Source: Lachnospiraceae bacterium AC2031
GTDB taxonomy: Bacteria > Bacillota > Clostridia > Lachnospirales > Lachnospiraceae
Assembly (NCBI GenBank): GCA_000687975.1
Contig: JIAB01000001.1
Location: forward strand, 930,001 to 994,000
DNA: 64,000 nucleotides
Direction: 5' to 3'
This document shows, piece after piece, positions 33,021 to 42,180 of this stretch. Within the stretch, counting starts at the first letter, position 1; each line of letters starts with the position of its first letter. The notes beneath the pieces are model-generated. The model was not told where the DNA came from. It did no database searches and saw nothing but the letters and a program-made list of their open reading frames with translations. A program made the translations under genes and the position numbers.

Positions 33021-35852
33021 TTAATCTACAGATTTCAGGGATTCGATCATGTTGATCCTGAAGAGGCGGATAAATGTAACCAGCATCATCACAAGGGTGA
33101 AGATGAAGGCAAGCCCTGCAGCGATCCCGAAGCTTCTGGTATGTATATCCCTGAGGAATACCAGATTATCCACTGCGATCACATCCAGAACTCTTCCAAG
33201 GAGATACGGTGAAACCAGAAGGCCTGCACCGATTCCCAGAATCGAACTTATTATCGTTTCCCTATATATATAATCATTTGTTTCTACAGGCGTAAAGCCC
33301 AGCACTTTAAGTGTTGCGATCTCTCTTGTTCTCTCACTGATGCTTATAGCAGTCAGATTATATAAAACAGTAAATGCAAGCAGCGAGGATATAACTGTCA
33401 GAAGAACCACTACTGCATCAAGACCCTTAACTGCCTCGTTAGCCTTCTGTCTCACTGTATCAGTAATAGATATATTAGCCACATCATTTGAATCATAAAG
33501 TCTTTCAGTAAGTGTATCTTTATTCTCCCATCCAGCCTTAGCCAGAACAGTATTGAACATAACTCCATGTTTAAATGTGGTCACATATGTTTCTCTTGGC
33601 ATATAGATATAGTTGGAAACATAGTTCTCTGTAACTCCACCAACTGTGACAGTATACTCCACGTCATCCTCATCGATTATAGTAAGAGTATCGCCTTTTC
33701 CTACATCCATGAGATTTGCAATTCGAGGAGTGATTATCACACCATCTGTGTCAAGACCTAGTGGAGTTCCCATCTCTATCTCTACGCCATTATTAAGATC
33801 CGCCTGAACATCTCTTGCATCTGCATATTGAAGTGTAAAATACTCTTCAAACTGTTTCATATTCTGAGAATCTGGAACCAGCAGATATATATCAAGGCTG
33901 TGATCTTCACTATTAACTGCCTTAACCGATTCCATACGAACCATCAGAGGATCCACCAGAAGTCCCTCATCCGAAAGCTTCTTTCCATCTCGGGTTCCAT
34001 CAATACTGTCGAAGTTCTTCTTATCCTCCATCAGATTTACCATTATATCATAATGGACGATCTCGCTGAACTGCTTATCACCCACCTGGCTGATACAATC
34101 TCTCAGCGCGAAGCCAACAAACATCAGGAAGGTACAACCTCCAACTCCTATTATAGTCATCAGAACTCGTCTCTGATATCTGGCGAAATTTCTGATAGTT
34201 ATCTTCCAAGAGAAGGAAAATGCGTTCCAAAGTCCTGAGATACGCTCAAGCAGCAGTCTCTTTCCTGTCTTTGGAGGAACAGGTCTCATAAGATAAGCCG
34301 GTCTCATTCTCAGCTCCTTCATGCAGCTGAAGATTGTAACCCCCGACATCAGCAGGAAGCTGGCCAGTAGTGAACCTACAAACATATAAGGATTAAACTT
34401 CACCGCCATATCAGGCACATTCAGTGGGAAGCAGGAAAACACAAAACCTGGCAGGGTATATATACCTATAAAATATCCACCAACAACACCAATAAGTGTA
34501 GCCACAATAACATATATCATATATGCACCGATGATAGCCGCATTTGAATAGCCAAGAGATGTTAGAGTTCCCATCTCCCCTCTTTCCTCAGCGATCATTC
34601 GGGACATAGTGTTAGACGTCATCAGCACAACAATAATTATAAAGAACAGAGGGATAATGTCAGCAATACTCTCAACCTCAGCATACTGATCATTCAGAAT
34701 CTTATAATTCGATACTTCGTCATTTCGATTCCTGATGATCCATTTGCATTCTGGAATCTCAATCTCACTGTAGGCTTCCTCTCTTGCCTCCTTCATAGCG
34801 GTGGACATAGCGTCATCCATCTGTTCATCCACCAGTTCATCAACCTTTGCATCAGTAATCGGTGACAGGGCATCAGTAACTGTATCTGAGAGGGTAGCTA
34901 CAAACTCTTCAAATGTCATTCCGAACATTGACGCTTTTTTGCGAAGACTGGCCTTGGTCTCTTCCTGACTCGCCTCTATCTCCTCACGGACAGCAGACTC
35001 AACCTCTGCCCTTACCTCTTCCTCAATCTCCGGACGCTTCTCCTCTATCTTTGCATCAGCGGTATCCTTAGCCTCCTGATAGAGTTCAGCAACTCGGGCA
35101 GTCTCTCTTGTGGACTTGATCTTCTCAATATCCTTGGTCAGGGCATCCAGCTTTTCCTTGTAGCTGTCTGAATAAGGTATATCCTCATCTGTTTTAGCAG
35201 TTGTGATATATACATCCGTGTATGCTTCCAGATCAAACACATCACGCTTAATGAGGATATAAGAATACAGTTCACCATTTCCTATATTGGCACTGCCATA
35301 ATCTGAACCCATGTATATCGGACTTGTAACTGTACCCACTACAGTAAATGTATGATCTGTCAGGATATCTTCATCATCTTCTGAAGACTCATCAGAATCA
35401 TCTTCTTCATCGTCATCTTTTTCTTCTGCCGGCTCCCTAATTGTTATAGTATCTCCAACCTTATAATACATTGAGTCAGCAAGACACTCATTATCCTTAA
35501 CTGGATACTTGCCGTCCCATTTATAAAACTTATTTATATCATTATCAATGGATAGAACCCTTAAGACATTGTCGCCAGAATATACATACTTTGAGTACCC
35601 AGAGGTTACCATTTCCACAGAATTAAGACTCTCTATCCTTTCAATATCCGTGTCAGTAAATCCAAGAGTACTTACAACATGCAGGTCCATCATATTCGTG
35701 CTGAGGGCAAGCCTATTCTCTGCATCACGAATAGCAGGCGTCGACTGACGGATGCCCGCATAAAAACCAACTCCGATAAGAATGATCGCCACCAGCGATG
35801 CAAACCTACCGAAGCTGTGACCTATTTTTTTCAGCATGTTCTTAACTAGCAT
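33021..35852 (-). CDS. FtsX-like ABC transporter permease, large (943 aa)
   Basis: 943 residues with two FtsX domains. The first membrane helix is at ~18-36; an extracytoplasmic domain follows with a strongly acidic stretch at ~142-165 (EEKDDDEEDDSDESSEDDED) and a long charged helical segment at ~240-360 (EIEEEVRAEVESAVREEIEA). The two FtsX cores are near residues 400-520 and 800-940 (for example LAFTVLYNLTAISISERTRE and IATLKVLGFT). Works with the LolD-like ATPase encoded 36 bases upstream. Such MacB-type systems often act in export or peptide stress response; the substrate is unknown. Confidence 0.88.
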   Translation of the reverse strand: MLVKNMLKKIGHSFGRFASLVAIILIGVGFYAGIRQSTPAIRDAENRLALSTNMMDLHVVSTLGFTDTDIERIESLNSVEMVTSGYSKYVYSGDNVLRVLSIDNDINKFYKWDGKYPVKDNECLADSMYYKVGDTITIREPAEEKDDDEEDDSDESSEDDEDILTDHTFTVVGTVTSPIYMGSDYGSANIGNGELYSYILIKRDVFDLEAYTDVYITTAKTDEDIPYSDSYKEKLDALTKDIEKIKSTRETARVAELYQEAKDTADAKIEEKRPEIEEEVRAEVESAVREEIEASQEETKASLRKKASMFGMTFEEFVATLSDTVTDALSPITDAKVDELVDEQMDDAMSTAMKEAREEAYSEIEIPECKWIIRNRNDEVSNYKILNDQYAEVESIADIIPLFFIIIVVLMTSNTMSRMIAEERGEMGTLTSLGYSNAAIIGAYMIYVIVATLIGVVGGYFIGIYTLPGFVFSCFPLNVPDMAVKFNPYMFVGSLLASFLLMSGVTIFSCMKELRMRPAYLMRPVPPKTGKRLLLERISGLWNAFSFSWKITIRNFARYQRRVLMTIIGVGGCTFLMFVGFALRDCISQVGDKQFSEIVHYDIMVNLMEDKKNFDSIDGTRDGKKLSDEGLLVDPLMVRMESVKAVNSEDHSLDIYLLVPDSQNMKQFEEYFTLQYADARDVQADLNNGVEIEMGTPLGLDTDGVIITPRIANLMDVGKGDTLTIIDEDDVEYTVTVGGVTENYVSNYIYMPRETYVTTFKHGVMFNTVLAKAGWENKDTLTERLYDSNDVANISITDTVRQKANEAVKGLDAVVVLLTVISSLLAFTVLYNLTAISISERTREIATLKVLGFTPVETNDYIYRETIISSILGIGAGLLVSPYLLGRVLDVIAVDNLVFLRDIHTRSFGIAAGLAFIFTLVMMLVTFIRLFRINMIESLKSVD

Positions 35853-35888
35853 TTAGAAAACCTTTAAAAAGTTATAGTCAAATGATAT

Positions 35889-36587
35889 CTACCACTCTAT
35901 TTCATCAGGCGAGAGCGGATTTTCGTTGATCTTTACTTTATCCACAGAACCATTTTTAATCCTGATAACCTTATCACAGACCTTTGCAATCTCAGAATTA
36001 TGGGTAACGATTATGGTTGTCATCCCCCTTGACTTACAGGTCTCGATAAGGAGTTCCACTATCTTCTTACCTGTCTCTGAATCCAGAGCACCAGTTGGCT
36101 CATCACAGAGAAGAATCTTTGGATTCTTGGCGATTGCTCTTGCTATAGCAACTCTCTGCTGCTCACCACCAGAAAGCTGACTTGGAAAACTCTTAAGTCT
36201 TTCTCCAAGTCCAACATCATTCATGACTTCTGTTGGATCAAGAGCATCCTTACAAAGCTGACATGCCAGCTCTACATTTTCCAGCGCCGTCAGATTTGCT
36301 ACCAGATTATAAAACTGGAAGACAAAGCCGATATCATTTCGCCTGTATTTAATAAGCTCTCTGGACTTATACTCGGCGATATTGTTACCATCCACCATAA
36401 TAGCTCCACCTGTAGGGCTGTCCATACCTCCGAGCATATTAAGAATGGTTGTTTTTCCAGCACCACTTTGTCCTAGAATAGCAACCATCTCTCCCTTATC
36501 TACCGTGAAGGAACAGTCCTTAACTGCAAGGACCTTTACCTCTCCACGGTACTCTTTATCAACATCATTAAACTCTATGTATGACAT
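35889..36587 (-). CDS. ABC transporter ATP-binding protein, LolD/MacB type
   Basis: 232 residues. Walker A ILGQSGAGKTTILNMLGG, Q-loop VFQFYNLVANLTALENVEL, signature LSGGEQQRVAIARAIA, Walker B ILLCDEPTGALDSETG and H-loop IVTHNSEIA match the LolD/MacB ATPase class that pairs with FtsX-type permeases. It starts at the queF stop with one shared base and precedes the 943-aa permease. Confidence 0.95.
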   Translation of the reverse strand: MSYIEFNDVDKEYRGEVKVLAVKDCSFTVDKGEMVAILGQSGAGKTTILNMLGGMDSPTGGAIMVDGNNIAEYKSRELIKYRRNDIGFVFQFYNLVANLTALENVELACQLCKDALDPTEVMNDVGLGERLKSFPSQLSGGEQQRVAIARAIAKNPKILLCDEPTGALDSETGKKIVELLIETCKSRGMTTIIVTHNSEIAKVCDKVIRIKNGSVDKVKINENPLSPDEIEW

Positions 36588-37075
36588 TATCTGTTATCCA
36601 CCTTTTCTGGATACATATCATGCTCAGCCAGTCTCTTCCAAGCCATCTCCTCATACTTAGTGCCTGGGCGGCCATAGTTAGTATATGGATCTATGGAGAT
36701 TCCACCACGTGGAGTGAACTTCCCCCAAACCTCAATATACTTAGGATCCATAAGTGCAACAAGATCCTTCATGATCTTATTAACGCAGTCCTCATGAAAA
36801 TCACCATGATTTCTAAAGCTGAACAGATATAACTTAAGAGACTTACTCTCAACCATCTTTACATCCGGGATATAGGAAATATAAATTGTGGCAAAGTCAG
36901 GCTGTCCTGTTATAGGGCAGAGGCTTGTAAACTCTGGACAATTAAACTTTACAAAATAATCTGTATCCTGATGCTTATTCTCAAAAGTCTCAAGAACGCT
37001 TGGATTATAATCAGTTGGGTACTTTACTCCCTGATTTCCAAGTAATGTAAGACCATCTTTTTCTCTATCACTCAT
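36587..37075 (-). CDS. queF: NADPH-dependent preQ0 reductase QueF
   Basis: 162 residues, the unimodular (Bacillus-type) QueF length. Converts 7-cyano-7-deazaguanine to preQ1 for queuosine. The nucleophilic cysteine is in [13 protein letters not shown] and the QueF motif is [23 protein letters not shown]. Other queuosine genes (queC, queD, queE) are not in the window; queH is 12 kb away. No preQ1 riboswitch is seen in front. Confidence 0.95.
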   Translation of the reverse strand: MSDREKDGLTLLGNQGVKYPTDYNPSVLETFENKHQDTDYFVKFNCPEFTSLCPITGQPDFATIYISYIPDVKMVESKSLKLYLFSFRNHGDFHEDCVNKIMKDLVALMDPKYIEVWGKFTPRGGISIDPYTNYGRPGTKYEEMAWKRLAEHDMYPEKVDNR

Positions 37076-37084
37076 ATCATTCTC

Positions 37085-37333
37085 CTATACTGCTTCGTCA
37101 ATAGCCTTAGCCAGCTGATCTGCGCAGGATGTTCCCTTCATACCGCATGTATTGCCGCGGAGTATATCAGCTATCTCTGATGCATCCTTACCTTCAACAA
37201 GTCTGCCGATAGCCTTAAGGTTACCATTGCAGCCGCCAACGAACTTAACGTTATGCAGCTTCTTCTCATCATCAATATCAAAATCAATCTGAACTGAGCA
37301 AACGCCCTTTGGGCTGAATTTAATATGTTCCAT
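37085..37333 (-). CDS. TSCPD domain protein (TIGR03905 type)
   Basis: 82 residues. Start placed at the ATG at 37333, with GGAG about 9 bases upstream. The protein has the pattern FVGGCNGNLKAIGRLVEG and GNTCGMKGTSCADQLAKA, the cysteine-rich signature of the TSCPD domain that also occurs at the end of vitamin B12-dependent ribonucleotide reductases. Its own function is unknown. Confidence 0.85.
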   Translation of the reverse strand: MEHIKFSPKGVCSVQIDFDIDDEKKLHNVKFVGGCNGNLKAIGRLVEGKDASEIADILRGNTCGMKGTSCADQLAKAIDEAV

Positions 37334-37366
37334 ACTACTTTTCTCCATTTCTTGTGGTATTTAATG

Positions 37367-37375
37367 ATTATATCA
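37367..37375 (-). promoter_or_regulatory. Extended -10 promoter for TSCPD-queF operon
   Basis: TGATATAAT (TG, one base, TATAAT) on the minus strand, about 34 bases before the TSCPD start codon. No good -35 at 17 bases, which is acceptable for extended -10 promoters. It lies between the terminator at 37412 and the gene. Confidence 0.55.
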
Positions 37376-37411
37376 CAATTAGTTGACTAATGAAGCAAAA
37401 AGAATACAAAG

Positions 37412-37440
37412 AAAAAAGTCTGTCACTGACAGACTTTTTT
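37412..37440 (-). terminator. Bidirectional intrinsic terminator after the YunG-like gene
   Basis: AAAAAAGTCTGTC and GACAGACTTTTTT form a perfect 13-bp stem with a 3-base loop. The stop codon of the YunG-like gene (37423-37425) is inside the stem. Confidence 0.85.
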
Positions 37441-37854
37441 TAGATTCTCTTTCAAATAGAGATAACGTTCATACTTTTCTTCCTTAGCGAAGTGCACTTC
37501 CCGGAGCTGCTCAGGATTATCTGTATAATCTAAGACTTCATCTCCGAACTGCTCACTGGTAAGATCAAATATATGACCATCCACATCGTTATAGCAGTGA
37601 TAATTTCCACCTGGACGAAGTATACCATATACTTTTCCACCAAAGATATCCTGCACAAGGAAGGCAGTAATAGAACACTGTCCAAGAGTTATATTCTCTT
37701 CACTCCACTCACCGCGAAGCCTTGGTGCACAGGTATATTCACACCACACCTTTAAGAGTGCATCATACAGCTTCTGTGGATCTGTTACCCCTTTATATTC
37801 ATCTGTAATCGCTGGTACTGTTGCAGCCTCCCAGCCATAGAAATTGTAACTCAT
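37423..37854 (-). CDS. YunG-like conserved protein
   Basis: 143 residues. Start set at the ATG at 37854 with AGAGG 7 bases upstream; the longer frame begins within a repeat-rich gap. Features are WCEYTCAPRLRGEWSEENIT, GQCSITAFLVQDIFGGKVYG and HCYNDVDGHIFDLTSEQFG, with the cysteine-serine and histidine/aspartate pattern typical of the YunG family (papain-like fold is possible). Function unknown. Confidence 0.75.
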   Translation of the reverse strand: MSYNFYGWEAATVPAITDEYKGVTDPQKLYDALLKVWCEYTCAPRLRGEWSEENITLGQCSITAFLVQDIFGGKVYGILRPGGNYHCYNDVDGHIFDLTSEQFGDEVLDYTDNPEQLREVHFAKEEKYERYLYLKENLKKVCQ

Positions 37855-37876
37855 CTCATTTCCTCTCTTTCCTAAA

Positions 37877-37911
37877 CCTGCCAATAGGCCTGCCAATGGG
37901 GACGGTTAGCC
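37877..37911. repeat. Dispersed repeat, GAACCGTCCCC family, copy 4 (degenerate)
   Basis: CTGCCAATAGGCCTGCCAAT then GGGGACGGTTAGCC; inverted relative to the other copies (minus strand AACCGTCCCCATTGGCAG). It fills the gap between the YunG-like gene and the end of the DUF5808-like gene, reaching to the stop of the latter. Confidence 0.6.
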
Positions 37912-39345
37912 TTATTGATTTTCCCAGGCTGTGTGTAATTCATCATATATCTTTTGGGTTTCTTCGCTTGTATCGCAGCTCAGATAATAGGTCTGACCAT
38001 TATAGCTGAAATAAATGTAATCCTCAGCCTCCAGATTTAAGAAGATAATACAATTCGATTGATCATCTACTGTAAACTTGCCCTTATATAGAGGCTCCAT
38101 ATCATAACCATTTAACTTATGCAGTTTAAGGTCTTCAGAAGATGTTCTTAGTTCTGGCTCTGACATATCGCTGATAGGGATACTGTAGTCCGTCTTCATC
38201 TGAGAACAGATAAGACTCGCATTATCAATTCGAAGCGACATCGGAGTCTTGCTAAGTATACCTATATAAATAAGCATGATAAAAACATAAATAATTAGCA
38301 GTACAGACACAGTTCCTACTATCTTTCCAACAGGATGGGCAATATTTATAGTGGTTCCAACGCCTACTCTCTTTTCGACATTTAACCTCTTATCATCTGG
38401 ATTATAATAAAACTGTCCAAGTAACCAGTTGTCATCATCATCAATTTCAATAGTGGTTTCTTTCTTGTATCTTCTTTCGATAGCCACATTTCTCTTACAA
38501 AATACAACTAGACCAGCCATAAGAGCCAGCATGTAAACACCACATATAACCATATAGAGAATATCCATATCACATATACTCATCACGACCATCATTATGA
38601 TAATGCATATGGTATTAATCCAGGTAAAAAGAACTGAGAAGTCAGCCATATTCTTTTTCTTGGCTCTGTTATAATTCATGTTGATATCACTGTCATCTGA
38701 TATCACTTCGTTTCTTATGTTGTCCATCATAACAGCGATAGGTATCAGCATAAGTCCAACTAAGAGAAATGCTCCTGACATTCCTGTCATCATGTTAGTC
38801 CTGTAAACTTCCTGCCCACCAAGTATTCCATGTAGATTCACTACACCTAAGGAACTGAGCAAGGAAGCCAGAAAGAACACTGCAGCTATTATATTAGGTA
38901 CTATTATTTTCACTAATTTAAGAGAGTGAACTGCACCTGCACTCTTGAGATCTGTGTAAGAAACCCCTTTCTTTGAGGTAATACCCAGTTCCCTCTTAAG
39001 ACTCTTCATCTCACTATTCCCTTTAAATAAAGGAATATTGATCAGAATAATATCTAAAATAATAAATACTGACCAGGTTATCATATTCATAACAAAATCT
39101 GGAATAACACAGATAGCAAGCATTATAACAAAAGAACAGATAAGAATAATCTTCGCCTGTTTTCTACAGGTGGTAATTATCTCATCTATCCTTGATGCCG
39201 TGGTTTCTTCTTTATATTCCGCACGATTCAGTATTCCATATATATACTTTCTTTCTCTCCATTTTTTCGGATACTCATAGAAGAAAAGAATAAGTATAGT
39301 TGGAACCATCATTGCGAGCATTACAATATTTAATATATGACTCAT
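37912..39345 (-). CDS. DUF5808-like multi-pass membrane protein
   Basis: 477 residues with about eight hydrophobic segments. The segment WLLGQFYYNPDDKRLNVEKRV followed by GTTINIAHPVGK is the DUF5808 pattern. The C-terminal ~110 residues are soluble (IYIGILSKTPMSLRIDNASLI then PISDMSEPELRTS, ending LHTAWENQ), similar to the PH-like domains seen in such proteins. It is the last gene of the GntR/ABC operon. Function unknown; members often accompany YtrA-type regulators. Confidence 0.75.
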   Translation of the reverse strand: MSHILNIVMLAMMVPTILILFFYEYPKKWRERKYIYGILNRAEYKEETTASRIDEIITTCRKQAKIILICSFVIMLAICVIPDFVMNMITWSVFIILDIILINIPLFKGNSEMKSLKRELGITSKKGVSYTDLKSAGAVHSLKLVKIIVPNIIAAVFFLASLLSSLGVVNLHGILGGQEVYRTNMMTGMSGAFLLVGLMLIPIAVMMDNIRNEVISDDSDINMNYNRAKKKNMADFSVLFTWINTICIIIMMVVMSICDMDILYMVICGVYMLALMAGLVVFCKRNVAIERRYKKETTIEIDDDDNWLLGQFYYNPDDKRLNVEKRVGVGTTINIAHPVGKIVGTVSVLLIIYVFIMLIYIGILSKTPMSLRIDNASLICSQMKTDYSIPISDMSEPELRTSSEDLKLHKLNGYDMEPLYKGKFTVDDQSNCIIFLNLEAEDYIYFSYNGQTYYLSCDTSEETQKIYDELHTAWENQ

Positions 39346-39386
39346 CTATATTCCTTTCAAAAGATTCCATTTAAATCGAAGAATCT

Positions 39387-39746
39387 TTAATAAAACTCAT
39401 CAACCAGTTTTTGAATTTCCTTCTTTGAAACACCGGAAAGTCGAGCCTCTGAGACTATACGCTTCAGCTCATTTTTATTCTCTTCACTTATTACACCAGA
39501 CTGGCTTATATTATCTCGAACTCGGGCTCCATTTTTCCTGTCAGTCAGTATATAACCTTCTGACTTAAGCAGCTGATATACCTTACTGACAGTCATGGTA
39601 TTGATACCCATTTCAAGAGCGAGCGCCCTTACCGTCGGGAGTTGTTCTCCCGGCGCAAGTTCGCCCGATGATATTCCCATGACTATCTGGTTTCGAATCT
39701 GCATATAGATAGGCACATCCGAGTAATCATCTATCTTTATAACCAT
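39387..39746 (-). CDS. YtrA-subfamily GntR transcriptional regulator
   Basis: 119 residues, the short length typical of the YtrA group. The winged-helix is clear: PIYMQIRNQIVMGISSGELA, EQLPTVRALALEMGINTMTVSKVYQLL and GYILTDRKNGARVRD; the C-terminal tail is short and lacks a large effector domain. Genes of this group usually repress an adjacent ABC operon, and an inverted repeat TGTATTAC-N5-GTAATACA sits at the start of this operon (43163-43183). Confidence 0.93.
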   Translation of the reverse strand: MVIKIDDYSDVPIYMQIRNQIVMGISSGELAPGEQLPTVRALALEMGINTMTVSKVYQLLKSEGYILTDRKNGARVRDNISQSGVISEENKNELKRIVSEARLSGVSKKEIQKLVDEFY

Positions 39747-39820
39747 ATATTCGTCCTCGATTTTTTATACTTCGTCATTATATATCATATATTTTTATCA
39801 CGCAATCGCTCCGGATCATC

Positions 39821-41419
39821 TTACTTTCTCTCACAAAGCTTCATTACCATCTTGTAGCAAAGCCCTGAGAGAGCTGCAAATATAACGATCATTATCCCAA
39901 GAATAAGGGTATGATTCAGTCTAGTTCCAATCATAACTGTGGCAACCATGAGAATCATTGTTCCAAACATATTTGGGAATAGATACACAGCAACTGCAGC
40001 TCCCTGCTTGATCACCTCAACCTCATTTTCCCAGTCAAGACGCATATGCTTGATTCCACATATGCATCCCCAGGTGGTTGAATATGCGCAAAGCAGAATA
40101 CCTAAAACTACCGAGAGAACTGTAGACATCAGTCCAGCTTTCATGGATATTGATAAAGTAATAATCGCAAATACAGTAAATGGCACAGTAAGCATCATAT
40201 TGAAAAGCATCTTACCCTGATAAAGAGTCTTCTTACTGATTGGCAGGCTCTGCACGATCCAGTAATTCTTCCCCTCAAGAGAAGGGGTAAATGCCGTCGT
40301 TGCCACCATTCCAACAAGGAAATAAATAATAAAAGGAATGGCTGGTATTAACATCTCCTTAGTAATTGGAGCACCCATCAACATCTTACTTATAAGCTTA
40401 TCGATATCAAGGAATAGTACAACTATTCCTCCAACCAGACACATAAGCTCACCTACACAACCGTTTGTCATATATATAGTGGAACCTGTCATTCTCTTAA
40501 ACTCTTTAAATGCTATCGTACCCACTACACTTCGAGTCTTACTGTCCTTCATCTCGAATTCATGTGATGCGCCGTGAGATTTAAGAGCAGAATTGATCTT
40601 TCTGTAGGAGCTTCCAACTATAACAAATACCACCGCAAAGATAGCTAGCGAGATCACTATAAGAAGCAGCATATAGACGAAGTTCAGATCACTTACAGCG
40701 TCCTTAAACCACTTTGCTGGGAGATACCATTTGCATACACTGTCTGTGGCTTCTGATACCATGCCCATCACTTCACCCATTTTGCCTGTTCTTCCAGCAT
40801 ACTGAAGTCCATACTCAAGAACGAAAATAAGCAGGATAAAGATAAAGGTTATCACAGTCTGTCCAAGAGTCTTATTCTTAAAACCCGAACCTATCTTCGT
40901 TATAATAAAACCGAGGAACATAGCTGCAACCATTGGTATAAGTGGAAGGAAGATGGTTGAAACTATCCATATAAGGAAAGTTAGTATAGACGCCTTAGAA
41001 TATACTCCGTACACTATCATCATAGATAGCGATACGCCCATATACCATGGCAGACTCTTTATATACATATAAAGAAACTTGCACGCAGCCACGTCCCTAG
41101 GTTTAAAAGGAAGCGACATCAGCATGTCATACTCTTTAAAATTAAAGAGATATCCATTGACCTTAAGAAATGTAAGGAAGAAGCCAAGCGCCGAGATAAC
41201 AAGCGCACACATTACTGGAATGGAATCGGTTAGCCCAAACATTCCATAGCCGATGCACTGAGCAATGCTGTAACCCATAAGCATGATAAATAGGACTACC
41301 ATACCAACAGTGTTACCAACAACTCTTCCTTTCTTTTTCTTATCTTCTGTATATTTATATATATTCCACTGACTTGTGGAAAGCATCATAGTTTTTAATA
41401 ATACCGAGACCTTCTTCAT
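39821..41419 (-). CDS. ABC transporter permease, large (532 aa)
   Basis: 532 residues with about twelve hydrophobic segments. Start at the ATG at 41419 because GGAGG lies 6 bases before it. The N-terminus MKKVSVLLKTMMLSTSQWN resembles YthQ-like/ABC-2 permeases of bacitracin or peptide exporters. It follows the ATPase gene (41446) by 26 bases and precedes the GntR gene. Substrate unknown. Confidence 0.8.
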   Translation of the reverse strand: MKKVSVLLKTMMLSTSQWNIYKYTEDKKKKGRVVGNTVGMVVLFIMLMGYSIAQCIGYGMFGLTDSIPVMCALVISALGFFLTFLKVNGYLFNFKEYDMLMSLPFKPRDVAACKFLYMYIKSLPWYMGVSLSMMIVYGVYSKASILTFLIWIVSTIFLPLIPMVAAMFLGFIITKIGSGFKNKTLGQTVITFIFILLIFVLEYGLQYAGRTGKMGEVMGMVSEATDSVCKWYLPAKWFKDAVSDLNFVYMLLLIVISLAIFAVVFVIVGSSYRKINSALKSHGASHEFEMKDSKTRSVVGTIAFKEFKRMTGSTIYMTNGCVGELMCLVGGIVVLFLDIDKLISKMLMGAPITKEMLIPAIPFIIYFLVGMVATTAFTPSLEGKNYWIVQSLPISKKTLYQGKMLFNMMLTVPFTVFAIITLSISMKAGLMSTVLSVVLGILLCAYSTTWGCICGIKHMRLDWENEVEVIKQGAAVAVYLFPNMFGTMILMVATVMIGTRLNHTLILGIMIVIFAALSGLCYKMVMKLCERK

Positions 41420-41445
41420 CTCAAGCCTCCAAATCAAAATGTTAT

Positions 41446-42168
41446 TTACTCATCAACTGATTCGAGGAACACATCCTCAAGTGACTCACCATGTGTCAGT
41501 TCCTCCATGGTGCCTTTTGCTATAATCTGTCCATGCTTTATAATAGCTACCTTGTTACAAAGCTTCTCTGCCACATCCAGCACGTGTGTTGAAAAGAATA
41601 TTGCCGTTCCCTTCTCACACATTTCTGCCATGATCTGCTTCAAGGTAAATGATGCCTTTGGATCAAGTCCTACGAAGGGCTCGTCCAGCACCATCAGCTT
41701 CGGCTCATGAATAAGTGCCGAGATAATTGCCAGCTTCTGCTTCATACCATGAGAATATGAGCTGATCAGATTTCCAAGAGAATCTTTTATTTCGAATCTG
41801 TCTGCGTATTCTTCGATACGTTTTTTTCTTGTCGTGCCATTTATCCCGAATATATCTGCTATAAAATCCAGATACTGTATTCCTGTAAGATTCTCATAGA
41901 GATCAGGATTATCTGGGATATATGCAGTCACCTTCTTGCATTCCACCGCATCATCCTTAACCGAATGGCCATCGATATAAATCTCACCCTCTGTGAAATC
42001 CAGAACTCCTACCACCGCTCTGATGGTGGTGGACTTTCCAGCACCGTTATGACCAATGAATCCATAGATATCACCACTCTCAACGATAAGGCTCACATTA
42101 TCTGCAGCCTTCTTACCTTCGCCATATATTTTTGTATATCCTTTAATCTCTAACATAGCTTTACTCAT
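41446..42168 (-). CDS. ABC transporter ATP-binding protein of the GntR operon
   Basis: 240 residues. Walker A GFIGHNGAGKSTTIRAVVG, signature YSHGMKQKLAIISALI, Walker B LMVLDEPFVGLDP and STHVLDVAEKLC are complete. The start is the ATG at 42168, 6 bases after AGGTG; a GTG three codons earlier is possible. Typical of two-component ABC-2 exporters. Confidence 0.93.
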   Translation of the reverse strand: MSKAMLEIKGYTKIYGEGKKAADNVSLIVESGDIYGFIGHNGAGKSTTIRAVVGVLDFTEGEIYIDGHSVKDDAVECKKVTAYIPDNPDLYENLTGIQYLDFIADIFGINGTTRKKRIEEYADRFEIKDSLGNLISSYSHGMKQKLAIISALIHEPKLMVLDEPFVGLDPKASFTLKQIMAEMCEKGTAIFFSTHVLDVAEKLCNKVAIIKHGQIIAKGTMEELTHGESLEDVFLESVDE

Positions 42169-42180
42169 TATCTTCACCTT

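Noticed and set aside
33828-34238. Plus-strand open frame of 136 codons opposite the FtsX-type permease
   Set aside because: Lies inside the permease frame and has the composition of an antisense shadow.
37075-37085. preQ1 riboswitch before queF or queH
   Set aside because: No preQ1-like short stem with an A-rich tail was seen upstream of either gene.
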